A stretch of DNA of 64,000 bases from Bryum argenteum (lineage: Eukaryota; Streptophyta; Bryopsida; Bryales; Bryaceae): contig CM073327.1 in NCBI GenBank assembly GCA_037043015.1, forward strand, positions 4,942,727 through 5,006,726, in the 5' to 3' direction. The notes below the pieces were generated by a model that saw only the letters and a program-made list of their open reading frames with translations, was not told the DNA's origin and searched no databases. Numbering within the stretch: position 1 is the stretch's first letter; each line of letters starts with the position of its first letter. Made by a program: the position numbers and the translations under genes. Shown piece by piece: positions 1 to 13,547 of this stretch.

Positions 1-2
1 GG

Positions 3-3000
3 GCGGTCCTTAATGCTAACCGATCAATACTGCTTCATTGCTATTTCCGGCCTGTGGAGACGGCGAATTATTACAAGCGTGTGCTGATCATTCTGGAAGA
101 TCAATACCCCCTATTTGTTGATGTAATGGGAACAGGCTACAAGGTCGCATTGCGAGCTGCCACTATCTTACCCTACCATGTTTACGAGCATCGGGAGAAT
201 CTCAAGCTGATCATAGCAGAACGAGAGGTGGCTCACGTTTTAAAGAAGGACGTGCCTGAGCTTGCTGATTTTCGGGATAAAGATGATGAAGAAATTGAAG
301 CCATGTACTTTGACCCTGTGGATATATTCTATGGGGATCCAACTGACGACACTCAAGATGATCCGCCTGAGTGGTCGTGGCTTGAAACTCCAAGTGGACA
401 GCATGTGAAATTTCGAAGTAGTGGTATGCGAAGCCCTGGCGCCTCCTCTGGCGCTTTGGTCAACATGCTGCTCAATGCTGAGCCAGAAGAAGCTAAATTG
501 TTTCCTCGCCCACACGACTGGGACATCCAGGTGTGCTTCTCATGCCTTCTACGGAAAGTTGGATTCTTACGGACATTTTCAGGTATGGTATTATCCAGTC
601 TCAGTTTTCGCTAGTTTCATGAGCTTAGTCCGTTACCTTCAGCACTGTGTTTCTGTGTCCGCCATTGAAAGTAAATAGCAACATATGGTGATGCAGGTAC
701 CTGACAGCCACGAAGGCTTGGTGATGTACCACAGGCAGGAGGCTACAGGAAGAGTATCAGCCTTCGAGTGTTGGGAAGAGTTTTTCATGGGAAGAATGGT
801 AGACTGGGATCCCATCACTGTTGACACGACATTTTTCGAATTCGGTCTTGGCAAGCCCAATGTTGAATCGACTGAAAGAATTGTGTACGTGAAGAACAAC
901 CTCGCAGATCCTGTCACTGTGATGTGGATGGCACCATGGGAGTACGAGCATCCGCATGTTGCATTGCATAGAGCTAAATTTGTAGCGAGCAAACTTCCTC
1001 CAAAGCCTAGTTGTCCGTTAGAACCTCAGAAGACTGTATTCAAGATCAACCCAGGAAAATTCAAAATTGCAGCAGGATCTTCAGTGCCGTTCACGTTCAC
1101 ATTCAGGCCACCACAGGTAAACATCAAGTAGCATATCTTGAGAAATAACATTGAGCCGTGATCAAGAAAATTCTGGGCTCGTTTTTAGGTTATTGGTTGT
1201 CCTGTTTCTCGAGTGCAATTTTCACTTGATACGCTGCATTTTGATTAAGAGATTACAAACTGCTCCATGAGCTTCTTCTGCAATTTAACTTATTGTGACT
1301 GAGCTTGTTTTGCACAGGGTGACATGTTCTACGTCCAATACATATCGTGTTTCGCATGGACTCAAACTTCGTATCATGTGGTGCCGAATTGGTCCTCTAT
1401 CCTGCTCGCATCCGGAAATACGTTTCAAGACAGGACCCATATTTTCCTGCCCTTGGCATCACTCTCTACGCACAAAGTTGTCTTTCCACCTGCTGTGAAG
1501 GGAACTTCTGTTTTCCAAAACGTAATGATCTATAACCACGATGCCAATACACCTCTCAGGTTCGTACGCTTATAATGTACGATGTTCATAGTAATTTATA
1601 GAGCATACTTGATATTCATAGAAGCTGCTACACACCAAAGTAACTTGCAGTAACTATTGACGTCCTTGTATCAGTGGTAGAACTAGTATACCATATAAGC
1701 TCTGTTTTGCCTACTCCCCAATAGATGTCTACAAGCTAACTGTGTTGAGAAGAGAACAGCTGCTTCCAAAATATCTATTCGTAATTTCAGTATAATATGG
1801 ACACTCAACACAGCCATTCTATCTAGGGTAATGAGTCTAATGTGCTGGTCATGGCTCGCAGGTATCACTGGATGAGTGAGCATTTGCCTGCAGAGTTTCG
1901 AATGAAACCATCCCAAGGATTGATTCCTCCCAAGGAGTTTCACATTATCAGTTTCAGATTCGATGCGGGCGAGCCCAAAGTCAGTCTTGGGCGTGTGATC
2001 GTTCATCTGAACGACTCAGCGACAACCACAATGCAAGTCAATCTTACGGCGACAAGTCACATTGCGAAGGTATGGTGCTATGGTCACTGATTGACCAATA
2101 TCTAATGAATCTTAACATACAACTATCAGATTCAAAGTCGCCTTTCCGCAGGTGAGATTGGAGAAGTGGGACCAAGCGGTATGCTTCAAGCCCACGAGTA
2201 TAGGGACTCAGGCTATACTGAACATAACAATTGTCAACATGGGTGCTATCCCGGCCAATTTCGAGTGGCAAATTCCTCATAAGTACAAGAAGATCTTCTT
2301 CATTACTCCTGAATTTGGTCTTTTGAGAGCAGGGGAGAGGCGCTCCATTGAGTTCTCGTTCTTTCCGAAGAAGAAGAAGCTTTACTACTGCAAAGTACAT
2401 TGCATTTACGCAGCTGTTCTTGAGAAGGCATATGTCCAAGATAACACCCATCTTATTGAGGGTGTCACCAGCAACGATTTAGCCGAGTTTCTTTTGGTTG
2501 TAAATGGAGCAGGAATCTCTCAATCGATCAGCATAACTCCGACTGCTGTGGACTACGGGACAGTCGTAACTGGATTCCCTTACAAGCAGCAATTTACTCT
2601 ATTCAACCCGAGTGTTGGAAACTTGCGGTTCTTGTTGCAATACGAGCACGGGCCTCGCGTTGGACACGATGCGTACCATCTCGTTTTGGATTGTAGGAGA
2701 GGCATACTCCCTGGCGGCTTGACCAAGACCATCATCGTGACGCTCCATCCAACAAAAGCACAAACTTATGATTTCAAAATCACTTGTAAGACGTTCCTGC
2801 CTCCGATAGCCTTGAGTTTTGAGGAAGCTACGATGCAGGAGATGCGAGAGAGGGGTGGGCACGAGACACGGTACGACGAGAGTGATGAAGCGGTGCAGTC
2901 CATGGCATGGTGTACTCTTGCCATGAACGCCATCCACCCAACAGTTCAAATAATGTCCGTCAGAGCCCACGGACAAAGTGCTCCTCAGTTTTTCCGTTGT

Positions 3001-5254
3001 CGTTTGCTCAGGAAATGGAACCAAAATCTGAAAGAAGGGAAGATCGTCTTGAGGCCAAATGGCAGGGTCGTGTATCAAGAGCTTTTCTGCTTAGGAGCTG
3101 CAATAGAGGATAGTCCTGAGGACTTTCCGCTGGATTTCGGCTACCGACAATTGGGCACACGATCTTCCGTTATATATCTAGCCTTCAAAAGTGGAACTGT
3201 TTTACCAGTCAGCTGGAGGTTCAGGCTCTGGAATGACACAGACATCGACGTGGAGAATTGGGTAATGGAAGCTCCAGCGAGTGATCATGAAAACGAGCTG
3301 CTGTTGATGCGTCCCTACTTCGAGGTTGAGCCTCGCAGAGGCAAACTGGAGCCTGGAGAGACTTGCTTCGTGAAATTCTCGTATCTCGCAGACGTCGAGG
3401 GGCGGCACGAGTTCCCTGCCATTCTCGAGATCACAGAGGGCCGAACTGTGCACTTTTACATGAGAGGCACAACGGTTGCAGAGAAGCCGAAGGTGTTGAT
3501 ATACCAACCTGACACACAGTATTTGAAATCCATGGTTGTGGGAGATGTTAACCCACCCGTGCAAACCACGGAGCTCATTAACAATTGTGGTGTCGACATG
3601 AAGTACGAGGTGGATGTATCTCCGCTGGTACAAATGCAGAAGAAGAACCACGGTTTCCGAGTGCTGTGGTGCTTCAATCCGTCGGGAGTGATTCCGCCCA
3701 TGCAATCGGTTTTGGTCCACTGGCTGTTCCAGCCTTTGGAAGCGAAGACATACTCGGCTGAGATTCGCGTCCATGTGGAGAATGGTGAAGGAGGTCTCCT
3801 GAAGATTGAAGGAAGAGGCCGCCATCCCTGTGCAGAGCACGATCCAAACTCGACGGATGGCAATCCTCCCCGATTGCCCGGAACTCCCTATGAATGGCCT
3901 GGCGTTCCATCTGTGCTGTCCTGTGATGTCCTCGATTTTGGCGTTGTCGAGGAGCTCTCTGTAACCAAGAAACTGGTTTCTATACAGAATCTGTTGCCGA
4001 AAACTCCGGTACATCTTGCTACTTCTCACTCATTTGCTTGTTTGCTCGTTCAACTTCAATCCCGTTAAGTTGGCAATATTATATGTGCAGTGAGAATAGT
4101 TGCTCCTATCTACCAAATCTGAACCTTTTTAGCTTGCTCACTTGCCCAAGGTTATAGAAGTCCTTGTTGGAGATGGAATCGGCTTCTTACTGATACTTTT
4201 CTTCATTTCGCAGATAGCGTATTGGTGGAAGAGGAGTGTGGCAGCCGCTGAGCACATAGATGGCCAGTTTACAATCGAGCCAGAGAGAGGAGTTCTGGAT
4301 CCAGGCAAGCGATTGTTATGCAAGTTTGAGTTTCTGGCAGGAGTACGGCCGCAGCTGTTCGAGACCACAATCCATCTGGAGATTAGCGTCTTACTAGTCG
4401 ACCCAGAGAATTCGTTAACAAACGGCTCCTCGTCACCCACCGAAGCAAGCTCGGAGATAATAGTAGACACATGGCCGAAGGAGCTAGGCTGGTTCATGTG
4501 GAACAAGAACTTCCAACACAAATCAGCGTTGACACTCTCAACAATTGCATCGAGGTCCAAAGTGACAGAGTTTGCATTGGCAAGACTGGCAGCCAATCCA
4601 TACCTCCACTTCTTCGAGCGCATGGACGACGAGGTGGTTCGCACTCCTCCAGCGATGAACTACATGCTCTACCTCACGGTGATCGGGGAGATTAAGATCA
4701 AGCACTTCCACCCAACGACCGAGGATCTGCTCTCAGCCGAGGACAGGCTACCGTGGACGCCCCAAGAGAGATCGGAGATCGAGGTACGAACGGAGTTCGT
4801 GAATGGCATCATGCTCGAGCTTCTCCAAGAGTCATTGCACGACGAGACGCACGATGAGACGTTCAGGAACCTTGACGCTGGTCGGCAGTTGTGCTTCGAA
4901 GAGATCCAGCAGCCGTATCCCAGGCCATTGACTGAGGAAGAGGCGTTTGCTAAGCTTTTCATGAGCTTAGGAGATGGAGAACTGCCTCCTCGCCCTTATG
5001 GGTCGAAACCGGAAGGTACACCGGAGGAACCCAGACCGTCACTTGCTGTTGTTAAACCGAAGAAGACGCCGTCCAAAGCTCCTCGTCCTAGTGCGTTGAT
5101 ACGAGCACTTATAGGCGAAATGGATGACGAGGAAGAAGAAGAGGAGCCCGGTTCTCCAGATCACTCCAACATGGCCGCTTTGGTTGAAACGGCCGAGCTC
5201 TTGTTAGAAGACGCGCTCTTCAGTGTCACTGCCGAGTTCTTCGAAGGTGATTAG
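3..5254 (+). CDS. CFAP65: CFAP65 (CCDC108)-like cilia- and flagella-associated protein, 5' end outside window
   Basis: Six exons fit by frame and GT/AG phase: 3-530, 697-1116, 1318-1559, 1862-2069, 2152-4008 and 4214-5254, giving about 1431 residues. The frame is open to the window edge with no start codon, so the N-terminus lies upstream. The protein is a series of beta-sandwich ASH/MSP-like modules. Examples are the stretches around FGLLRAGERRSIEFSFFP, DFGYRQLGTRSSVIYLAF, VEPRRGKLEPGETCFVKFSY and IEPERGVLDPGKRLLCKFEF. An acidic run (EMDDEEEEEEPG) lies near the C-terminus. Known role of the family: a structural axonemal protein of motile cilia, needed for sperm flagella. In plants it is retained only where sperm swim. 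The end of the first exon is the least certain junction: 530 keeps phase, but a stronger-looking donor lies at 584. The gene faces ALG5 tail-to-tail. Confidence 0.85.
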
Positions 5255-5695
5255 CTCATGGCTCTGTGAACCATTACATGTGAAAAACAGTCGAGTTTCA
5301 ACCCCAGGACTATTTCTCATGAAACTCAGGTATTTGCTCATTTTCTCTTTCGTTGGTAAACCTCCCTTCAAGCCCACCATTGATATCATTCTAAGGAGAA
5401 GCACCGTGTGGGGCTTAAGCTGTTCAAACTCACATAGTTGAAACTCTAGAATTTACCAAGTCAAATTAAGTGCGACCGGAACAATCAAACCATGCCTAGA
5501 AAGCAGGGACCCGAAACTTGGACCTGAAGGACTCCTGAAATGTTATACAAAGCATACATGGTCAGTGAATCGATACTATGCTTCTCCAAAACGGCTTCCG
5601 ATTAATGGTAATGTATCCCTTTCTACATAGAGTATCCTCCTCAATTGAAGAATACAAGCCCCAGGCGAGCAATCTAGAGCCCGGTATGCTAAGAG
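5255..5695. other. Convergent intergenic spacer (3' UTRs)
   Basis: These 441 bases separate the stop codons of two genes that point at each other. They must hold both 3' untranslated regions and poly(A) signals. No open frame with recognisable content is seen. Confidence 0.6.
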
Positions 5696-8224
5696 TCAAT
5701 CTTGGGTGAAGTTAGTATGGATTTTCCATATGCGGAAGCCGTAGCCCAAACGTACAAGGACGAGCTCCAAAAGCATGTGGACGAAGCTGTAGATCCGCAC
5801 TTTGGATCCCGGAATCTCAGCCCAATTGACAGAAACTTCGGAGACAGGTATCTGCAGTCTCTTGCACAGATACACCAACTCCACATCGAAGCACCATCTG
5901 CCACCAAAACAATCCGCATTGAATGCCCATGAACGAAACGAACCAGCAGCCTTCTTACGAAGTATAAACAATATTCCCTTCCTCAACGAACTTACGTTAC
6001 ATGAAAACTTTATTTCTTCTGTCAGATTACGGGTTCCATCATCACTTAAAGCTTCATTCGATACCAGAACTCTCTTACATCTTCAAACCGATACGAGATC
6101 TTGACGATTGAACAAGTACCTTTTCAAACGAAGATTGCAGAATAGCTGCCGAGCTGCTCTTCTCGTGAACATCTTGAATCCACACTGTCACAAACACCAT
6201 TCATTACATATCAATATCAGACTACAGAGTACTCAGTTGCAGTACCCTGTGTCCAATCTGAACGGTAATAGGACTGACCAGTGTACGTTGGGCATGTCTG
6301 GCTAGGCTGATGATCAAATTTCAAGCTACAAACAAAAAAGAGATGAGCACCTGAGTATCTCTGACTCCAGGACCAGCAACGAGAAGCACACACAGGTGAA
6401 AAGCCTTCATCAGGAAATTTCGGTACCACTTGCGCTGCACACCACAACACAAACAAACAAACATTCAGCTTCGATGCTTGTAGAGTTCACTTCACAAAAC
6501 ATACACTTATTATTAGAGATACATATCCCGGGAGAATCAACTTACTGTGGCCAGAGCATGTTTTTCCAGGTGGGCACGGGACCCGAAGGCTACTGCAGCA
6601 ACACTCCCAACATCATTCTTGGATGCTAAATTTTGCTTTTGTGCACTCAGCAGTATCTGTTCCACCAAACTCACGAATTAAACGAAGCTCCCAAATCCTG
6701 CGACTGTAATTACTTTAAAGAGAGAGCGATTCTGGTACAAACCTAATTAATAAATATTAGTATGGTCTATTCTCGACTGACCAGCAGAGCAGCATGGCTA
6801 ACTTAGTACCTGAGCTTCAAGCTTCTCAAGATCAGTGATCCTGCTAGCCCCATCGGCGTCCAACATGAGAAGCAATTGCCCTCTCGAGCACAACATTCCC
6901 TGAATTACACAAATAGGTTGGATCGTTATGATCAGTCCGTGCACAAATCGCAAACTAGTACTTTGTAAAGTGCTGATGAATAAGTATTATCTCAGTAATA
7001 TGCATTATATAGGTTGAAGGAACATGCAACAACCTTTCGAACAGCAGCTCCCTTGCCCTGGTTTACACCCTGCTTGAGAATGCGAATTACATCCAGCCCA
7101 TACTTGTTCACGTACTCGAATCCGATCTTTGTTGTGTTGTCTTTGCTTCCATCGTCCACTATGATAATCTACACAGTTCAAGCATGAGAGGCTGCTATGA
7201 CGCCCCCAAAAATATGACTCGCTTCACAAACAACACAAAACTGCAAAAGTGGTACACCTGCCGAAGGTCTCACCTCGTATGTGAAGGACTTGTCTTTCTT
7301 TACGCGATCCTGAAGGTAACTGCATTCAAGTCCAATAAAAGTTCGTAAACCCTCACACAAGCCCCTCTCAATGAAGCAATAACCGAAGCTCATAGCTAGC
7401 TGCGAATTCCGACATAATACTCATATGACAAAAGAAATTAACTCCACTGGCTATAAGAGCGACTTTTACAATTACGAGTACCTTAGAGTTTCGTCAAGGG
7501 TGCTACGAATTCTGTCCTGCTCATTAAAAGCGGGCATGATCAACGACAGGTACTTGCTTGCTGGGTCAAATATCGAAGGAAATTGCACCTGCACAATACA
7601 AACAAGTAACACAACTCTTCTTGGCTTGAAAGTGGTTGGGACCATCGATGATAACGAGAGAAATAGAATTCAGAACTTGCCAATGTGGGACTGATTGTAC
7701 CCCTAGTCTACTCACCCGTTCAAACGACGATGGATCTTCCATACATGGAGCCGCTCCGGCGTTGCTGAATACAAACAATGCAAGAGTATGAAAGTCACTC
7801 TAAACCCTGAACCACAATCGAACTTCAGGAAGGAAGATTTGGTACCAACAATGAGCTTGATCAGTAAGTGCAAAGATTTTCCATAATCCTCCTTGCGATG
7901 AACGATCGAATCGCTTTCCACAGCCATCGAATGCTAGCCTCCCTTCCCAACCAGAACATAAAAGAGAACATTAGGACAGTACCTGGCACCGAGCTCCAGC
8001 TCGTGTAACCAATCCACGACATAGCTCAACAGCCACATCCCCACTGCTACAACCTGCAATTCAAAACCCCAAAACCTTGAGAACCCTAAACCCTCTCCAA
8101 ATATTATTTACTTATTGTTTTTGAGTGTCGATACGGAAAGATGGGTATGAGTAAGAGCAAGCACCAGAAAAAGAGCAGCTAGAGTGAGCGCCTGCAAGTC
8201 GTGGAAGGACGTGAAAATGGCCAT
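5696..8224 (-). CDS. ALG5: Dolichyl-phosphate beta-glucosyltransferase (ALG5)
   Basis: This GT2 enzyme of the ER membrane transfers glucose from UDP-glucose to dolichyl phosphate. The product is the donor for glucosylating the lipid-linked N-glycan precursor. Exons on the minus strand that keep phase are 7719-7753, 7482-7588, 7274-7319, 7034-7168, 6810-6899, 6546-6656, 6351-6434, 6120-6184 and 5696-5897. Family motifs appear in order: KYLSLIMPAFNEQDRIRSTL, IIIVDDGSKDNTT (nucleotide-binding DDGS), LLLMLDADGASRITDLEKLE (metal-binding DAD), VAFGSRAHLEKHALATRKW, AGPGVRDTQCGFKMF and RWCFDVELVYLCKR. The last exon ends in ...GYGFRIWKIHTNFTQD. The N-terminus is uncertain. An ATG at 8224 opens a hydrophobic segment (LAALFLVLALTH), but I could not join it in phase to the exons near 7983-8053 and 7835-7933. 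The true start may be one of those. Confidence is high from about 7590 downward and low above it. Confidence 0.9.
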
Positions 8225-9448
8225 GGCGAGTGGTGGTGGCGACGGAGCGAGTGATGGAGGTGCTGGGGTGCAAGAGGGCGGGCAACTCCATCAATCAATC
8301 AATCAATTTCGGAGGAGATAATGAATAATTCCACCGATCACCACATTGAGAACAGAAGCATATTAGAGAGTTGAGTCTTCAGCTGATGGCGACTACGAAT
8401 CGTGATTTGATCTTGTGTCACTCACGACACTGTTTGACTGCAATCAAGTGACGATTCAAGGTTTGCATTCGGCACGTCGTCCGAATCTCTTCGCAGAAAC
8501 GCTAAGTTAGGGTTTTGAGTGTCTTCGTGCCTCGTGACAATCGCCTTCTCATTCGAATTTGAACCAACGTGATCATTTTAAAAGTAAAACGAAGTGGGGT
8601 ATGCCGCTAATTTTGATATCTTGAAGAGTAAAGGTACAAGGAGCCTTGGGTATCATGAATATGAAATATATTTCCTAGTATTATTTTAAAGATGGTCAAT
8701 TATTGGATCATTATGTGAAGTTATAGAGTTGTTTTGGAGGTGTGATTTCATTTCCTCATCTTATGTTTTCAAAAGTATCATCACCAGTTTATGTGATGAC
8801 TTATGGAACATGGAAATTAATTTGCATGCATTGGTATTCTATCCTCAATCTCGATCACTCATTGATCATGCCAATTTTTGTTTCTCGAAATAAAAAAACT
8901 TTCCTTGTGGCTTGTAGGCCATGGTCATCACTCGAAGGGTTTTTGAGAATTTCTATTTAATTTTATAAGATGATTTTTTTTCTTTTTATAGATACACCAA
9001 TTTCATTGATAAGTATTCTAGGAGACTGAAATTGAATAATAAGAATCATGCAACAATCTTCCAAATTATTCAACCAAGGTTTAATAAAGTCTTAGGATGA
9101 TGCTAGATTGATTGTGTTCTATTCATCTTTTTGTTTGTGTTTGAGTTGGGCTGAGTTTGGATTAAATGTGGATTAAGAATTTAACCTTGTTGGAGTAAGA
9201 TTTGAATTCCAAGTTGTCCAAACAAGCTCAACAACGCAATTCCACCATTGAGCTTATTTGAGCCAACTAATGTTAGATTTTCAACCGGATGTGAGGAGCA
9301 CACGGTGAAAAAACTTTAGGTTTGGGGGGACCACTTTCCCTAATTTTTCTCCCGGTTAAAACTCTTCTCATTGTGCGGCTCGCACTTGACCTCAATTCCA
9401 ACCCAAACCCCTCCTTTTTTTTCAACCCAACCTTCTCTATGCCCGTTG

Positions 9449-9481
<33 letters not shown>

Positions 9482-9849
9482 TTTAAAAAGTATTTCTATC
9501 TTAACAATCAATATATTAATCAAATTGGGAAAAATAGAAACATGAACCAAAGTAACAAAATCTCCTTCGCCAAGTAACTCGCAGCTGGATGAATGAGAAA
9601 TCGAACTCGTGGGTAATATTTTTCATTCATCCACAACACCGTCAGTGAGCAAAGCGGGCGGCAATGCAAAACTCCAAAATCACGCAGACTGGGCCAGCAG
9701 CTGAAGATACTTTGCAAGCACCCGTCGTCGCTCCATCTCTCCTCCCGTCCTCTAGGTTTGCACTTCGCACCCACACAATCACAGCAAGAGAGAGGAGAGA
9801 TTCAAGCTTTCAGAAAAAGAAAGCGAGGGGGAAGATTGAAGCTTGCAGG
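8225..9849. promoter_or_regulatory. Divergent intergenic region between ALG5 and the FoP-like gene
   Basis: These 1.6 kb must contain the promoters of two genes that point away from each other. A short CAAT tetranucleotide run lies at 8291-8306 and a long T-tract at 9449-9472, with further T-runs to 9484. The middle is AT-rich with no gene-like frame. I could not assign individual promoter elements with confidence. Confidence 0.4.
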
Positions 9850-11873
9850 ATGCAGGGGCAGCAAGGGCGAGCCAGCAGGTCGGGAGGAGGAAGAGGAGGG
9901 GGAGGGGGTGGCTACCACTACCAGCGCCACGGCTATCAGCCCTACGCCGCCGCAGCAGCAGCAGCTCAGGGGTGGCAGCAAGCTGCATACGGCGCTGCCG
10001 CTGGGGGGTTCCTCCCACACCAAATGCATGGAGGTGGCGGCGGGGGGGCCGGGTTCGGGGGAGGGCCCTTCTATAATCGCGGAGCTCCGCGAGGCGGCAT
10101 TTTGCCCCTGGGAGTGCAAGGCGCCGGGATCTTGAAGCGGCCGACGGGCGTGCCGCAAGGGCCCTTGCTGCATGGGCCGCGCGGGCATCAGCAGCGCGGA
10201 CATCGGGGCGGTCGAGGCGGTGGCCGGGGTGCGTCTCACTCTCTCCTCGGAATATCTTGAAACCTCGCAAAAACTCCACTTCCGTTGCCTGCCGTCATCT
10301 TTCGTTTTCCTGGCGACGATTTCTTACGGTGTCGGGTTAACCCTAATCCAAAAGCTATCGTCTTCTCGGTAGTTTTACGCGTGTAGTGTGCCCCGTTCCT
10401 GGAAGCTAAAATGGGAGATATTTGAACAACTGGAAGGGTGAGAGTAGTATTTGTAGCAATTGAAGCGCTCCGTATTTCCTTCCCTCCACCTCGAGCTAGC
10501 TGGAGGCCGTGATTGTAGAGCAGGCCGCAGTCTTTCATGGTAATTCGGATGGAGATACGGACTTTGGCAGCGTCCGGTTGAAGTTATACGCAGTAAGTGT
10601 GGAGGTATGACAGGGCAGTTGCGAAAAATGAGCAGCAGCGAAAGAACCAACGACCAACGGTCACGCCTTGACGTGAGTGATCGCCTCATGGATAGAATCC
10701 GTTTTCGTATCACAGTAGATCCTGGAGGATGTAGTGGTTCATGGTCGACAAATGTTCTTTGGAGCTTGCGGTGCTGGAAGCCGAGATGGCCACAAGGTTC
10801 ATGTTTTCTATCCGTGATGGATGCAACCGTCCGCTGCGTTTGATGTTTGATTTCTGTTCCTTGCTTTGGATCGGAGTGAAGTGATACTGCATCAGGACGG
10901 CCGACTTAAATTCACGCAGTCGGTAAGCAGCCATGTCTGCTTCATGGGAGGATCAGGATGGGCACACTCGATCATCTACATACGCTTTGCCTCTACCACT
11001 TTTAGGGCGCTGCTGCCTATCTTTTTCAAAAGAGAGCATTCTGAGCTGATTCACAAGTCTGCTGATACTCTCTTAATCTTTGGGTGCTATTTGATTGAAG
11101 TTTTTTCTGCTTCTGTTACGTTCATGGTCTCATTTGCAATGACTCCTGCAACTTTCAGGACGTTGTTGCCAATCATCTGGGGGATCCCTTTTATACCAGA
11201 CAAGTGGTGAGCAGGAACTGAATATGGAGATGCCATGTGTTTCTATGGCTTGTAGGTCGTGGTGGTCGAGGTGGTAGAGGACGTGATAAGGATCGGGACC
11301 AAAAGCCATTGACAAAGGAAGCTCTTGATGCCGATTTAGATGAGGTACCATGAGAGACTATAGTTCATTCTAGCCGTTTTTTACTTGGACGTTTTGCACA
11401 TCATTCAATGTAGCCTTTTCATGCAGCCCGAATCTTGGAGTACTCATCTGTTTTACTGTTATGCCAGTGGCGAATGAAAGACAAGAAGCATGGCGGTACT
11501 TCTCTGGATGCAGAATTGGATGACTATTGGAAGAATAAGGAAGACGAGGATCCCACCGACAAAGGTAAGTCACTTGATCTATGGTCTCGTCGATCATGCA
11601 TCCATATACTGTGGCTGTAGTTTGTAGTTTATGTTCTTCATACTAATAATTATCTTTGCTTCCTGAGAATGTGAAGCTCAGTTACTCGTCTTGTCCTTGT
11701 TTCATCAAGCAGATGACGGGGAGCTGTTAGAGTCGGCACCAGCTGAGGCACCTGCAGCCTCGAAGGCTGAGACACCGAAAAGCACAAAATCAGCTGCAAA
11801 AAAATCGAATGGGGCAAGAGTTCTCGACCGTAGTAACGGAGAGGCTCCGGAGTCGGCGAACAATGGGGCCTGA
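9850..11873 (+). CDS. FoP/CHTOP-like Gly-Arg-rich protein (C-terminal FoP duplication motif)
   Basis: Four exons in phase: 9850-10228, 11256-11344, 11468-11564 and 11713-11873. They give 241 aa. Intron 1 is about 1.0 kb; the others are 100-150 bp. The N-terminal half is Gly/Arg/Gln-rich with RGG clusters, an Ala run and HQQRGHRGGRGGGRG. The centre carries two copies of an LDAxLDxx motif: ALDADLDEWRMK and SLDAELDDYWKNK. This is the arrangement of the FoP_duplication domain of CHTOP (friend of PRMT1) and of the tail of ALY/REF export factors. The tail is Lys/Ala/Ser-rich. No RRM is present, so it resembles CHTOP rather than ALY. Known relatives bind RNA and TREX export factors in the nucleus and are arginine-methylated; that role is inferred here. 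The ATG at 9850 is the first in a frame that stays in phase through all exons. Confidence 0.78.
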
Positions 11874-13547
11874 GCGGCATGTGGTGGCACCATCTTTGTG
11901 TCTTTCTTGGAAAAAGGAGAAAGTGGACATGCGTTGCCATATATGGGCGTGTTGATGGAGGTTGCAGGCACAGACTTCCACAGTATCACTGGGGAGAGAC
12001 TCGGCCATTTTCACTGCAGGTTGAATTTCAGTCCACAGCTGCTGCTGCTGCAGGCCTCGACATCTGGTTTTCAACAATGACCTCACTCGGAATATGCAAA
12101 AATATATACAGAATGAGATACCATTTTGTTCTGTTGGGGTACACAACGTCAACTTATAGCAGCGTTTTGGATCAACCTGGATTTTGAAATGAAGTTTAGC
12201 TTGGAGCCCGCAGGTTGTTGTAGTTTTATCATGGGCAGGTGGTAGTCTTTATAGGCTGATCCTTCAGTTTTCTTGCTTGAAGAGTATGTCTTGGTCGTTC
12301 CTTGTTAGCTTAGTACGAAGCTTGTCGCCTGGTAATTGGCTTAGCTTCGGACATCCAATGTGGGAGCTTGAGGTGTCGTTTGTTGAGGTTATTCCTGAAC
12401 AAAGTGTGCTTAATCATGAATTTTGACATACAGTTGCAGAAGCGACCTTCCCACTAACTTCCTGTGAACGAGTTTCACAATTTTGATTCTGGTCCTGTTC
12501 ATGGTACATATGTGTGCAACAAATTGTTCAATGCCCCTGTGTAAAAAATGAAAAAGTTGACCAATATTCTGGTGGGTTACAAATTCATGAAAAGGTGAGT
12601 TCCAAGTGAGATCTGTGCTCTTGGAACACTTTTAGTGGACCTTCCACACCTTGAATTGACAACCCTACAATCCAACGCACTCCACGTGACGCACTGACGT
12701 TCTTTTCATCGAATACGAACACGAAGAGCAGGTGTTGCACCGTTTGACGCTGAAGCAATCGCTTTACTGTTTCCAAGAGTCCAAGAATGGAGTTTTTTGT
12801 ATGAAACTACAGACCTCTAATTAACCGATAAAGATGGTTAGTTGTAAGCCATTCTTGTGGAAGGAAAAGCGATTTGAGATAAAACATGAAGACGACTTTT
12901 TTCATATCACAGGAACTACAAGAACAGTTCTACATTGAGTAGAGCATAGAATGCCTGCTCTACTCAATGTACCATCTCCTCACAAACTGTGACGTCATGA
13001 ACTCAACACTTGGACATTCCTTTCTCCGGTGCGCTCGATCAACTCAAGGAATTGATCACATATACCTCTGCATCATACACATACTGGTGCCACTAATTGC
13101 CCCAGTATTCTTCAAACAACACCACAACCCGCCTCCTCTAGGAAGCGAGGACGTGAATAAGAAAAAGACGAAAGCGTGTTGAGAATGTGAGCAAAAATTG
13201 CATTAGCTCCATTACTGAAGAACCATCACGAGCTATGTCACTTGTTATACGGCCCGGAGTGCCGAAGAGTGAAGCGACATGACACAGAGGTCATCGAAGA
13301 CATTCGAGAAACTCAAACGCTGGCAAAAATCTTCTACCGAAACGATTACACGCACGCTCATATCAAACAGATGAAATTTTGCACTCCAAGAAGAACTCAG
13401 ATCAAATACGAAACAGGAGAGAATGATGCAACAAAGGGGAGGACCTGCTTGGGATGTGGAGGGGGCAGGAGGACAAATGTCAGCGTGGATGGAACCCTAA
13501 GTGCCTAAAAAAATCTTATATACAGTGGAGATGATACAATGAATGAT
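11874..13547. other. Convergent intergenic region downstream of the FoP-like and PIG-H genes
   Basis: This 1.7 kb begins with the 3' UTR of the FoP-like gene and ends with that of the minus-strand PIG-H gene. Several short frames lie between 12.9 and 13.5 kb but none reads like a protein family I know. A 16-bp perfect hairpin sits at 12931-12971 and is listed separately. Confidence 0.4.
12931..12971. repeat. Perfect 16-bp inverted repeat (hairpin)
   Basis: The arm TACATTGAGTAGAGCA is followed by a 9-base loop and its exact complement TGCTCTACTCAATGTA. It lies between convergent genes. It could form an RNA hairpin on either strand, but a small-RNA role is not shown. Confidence 0.75.
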
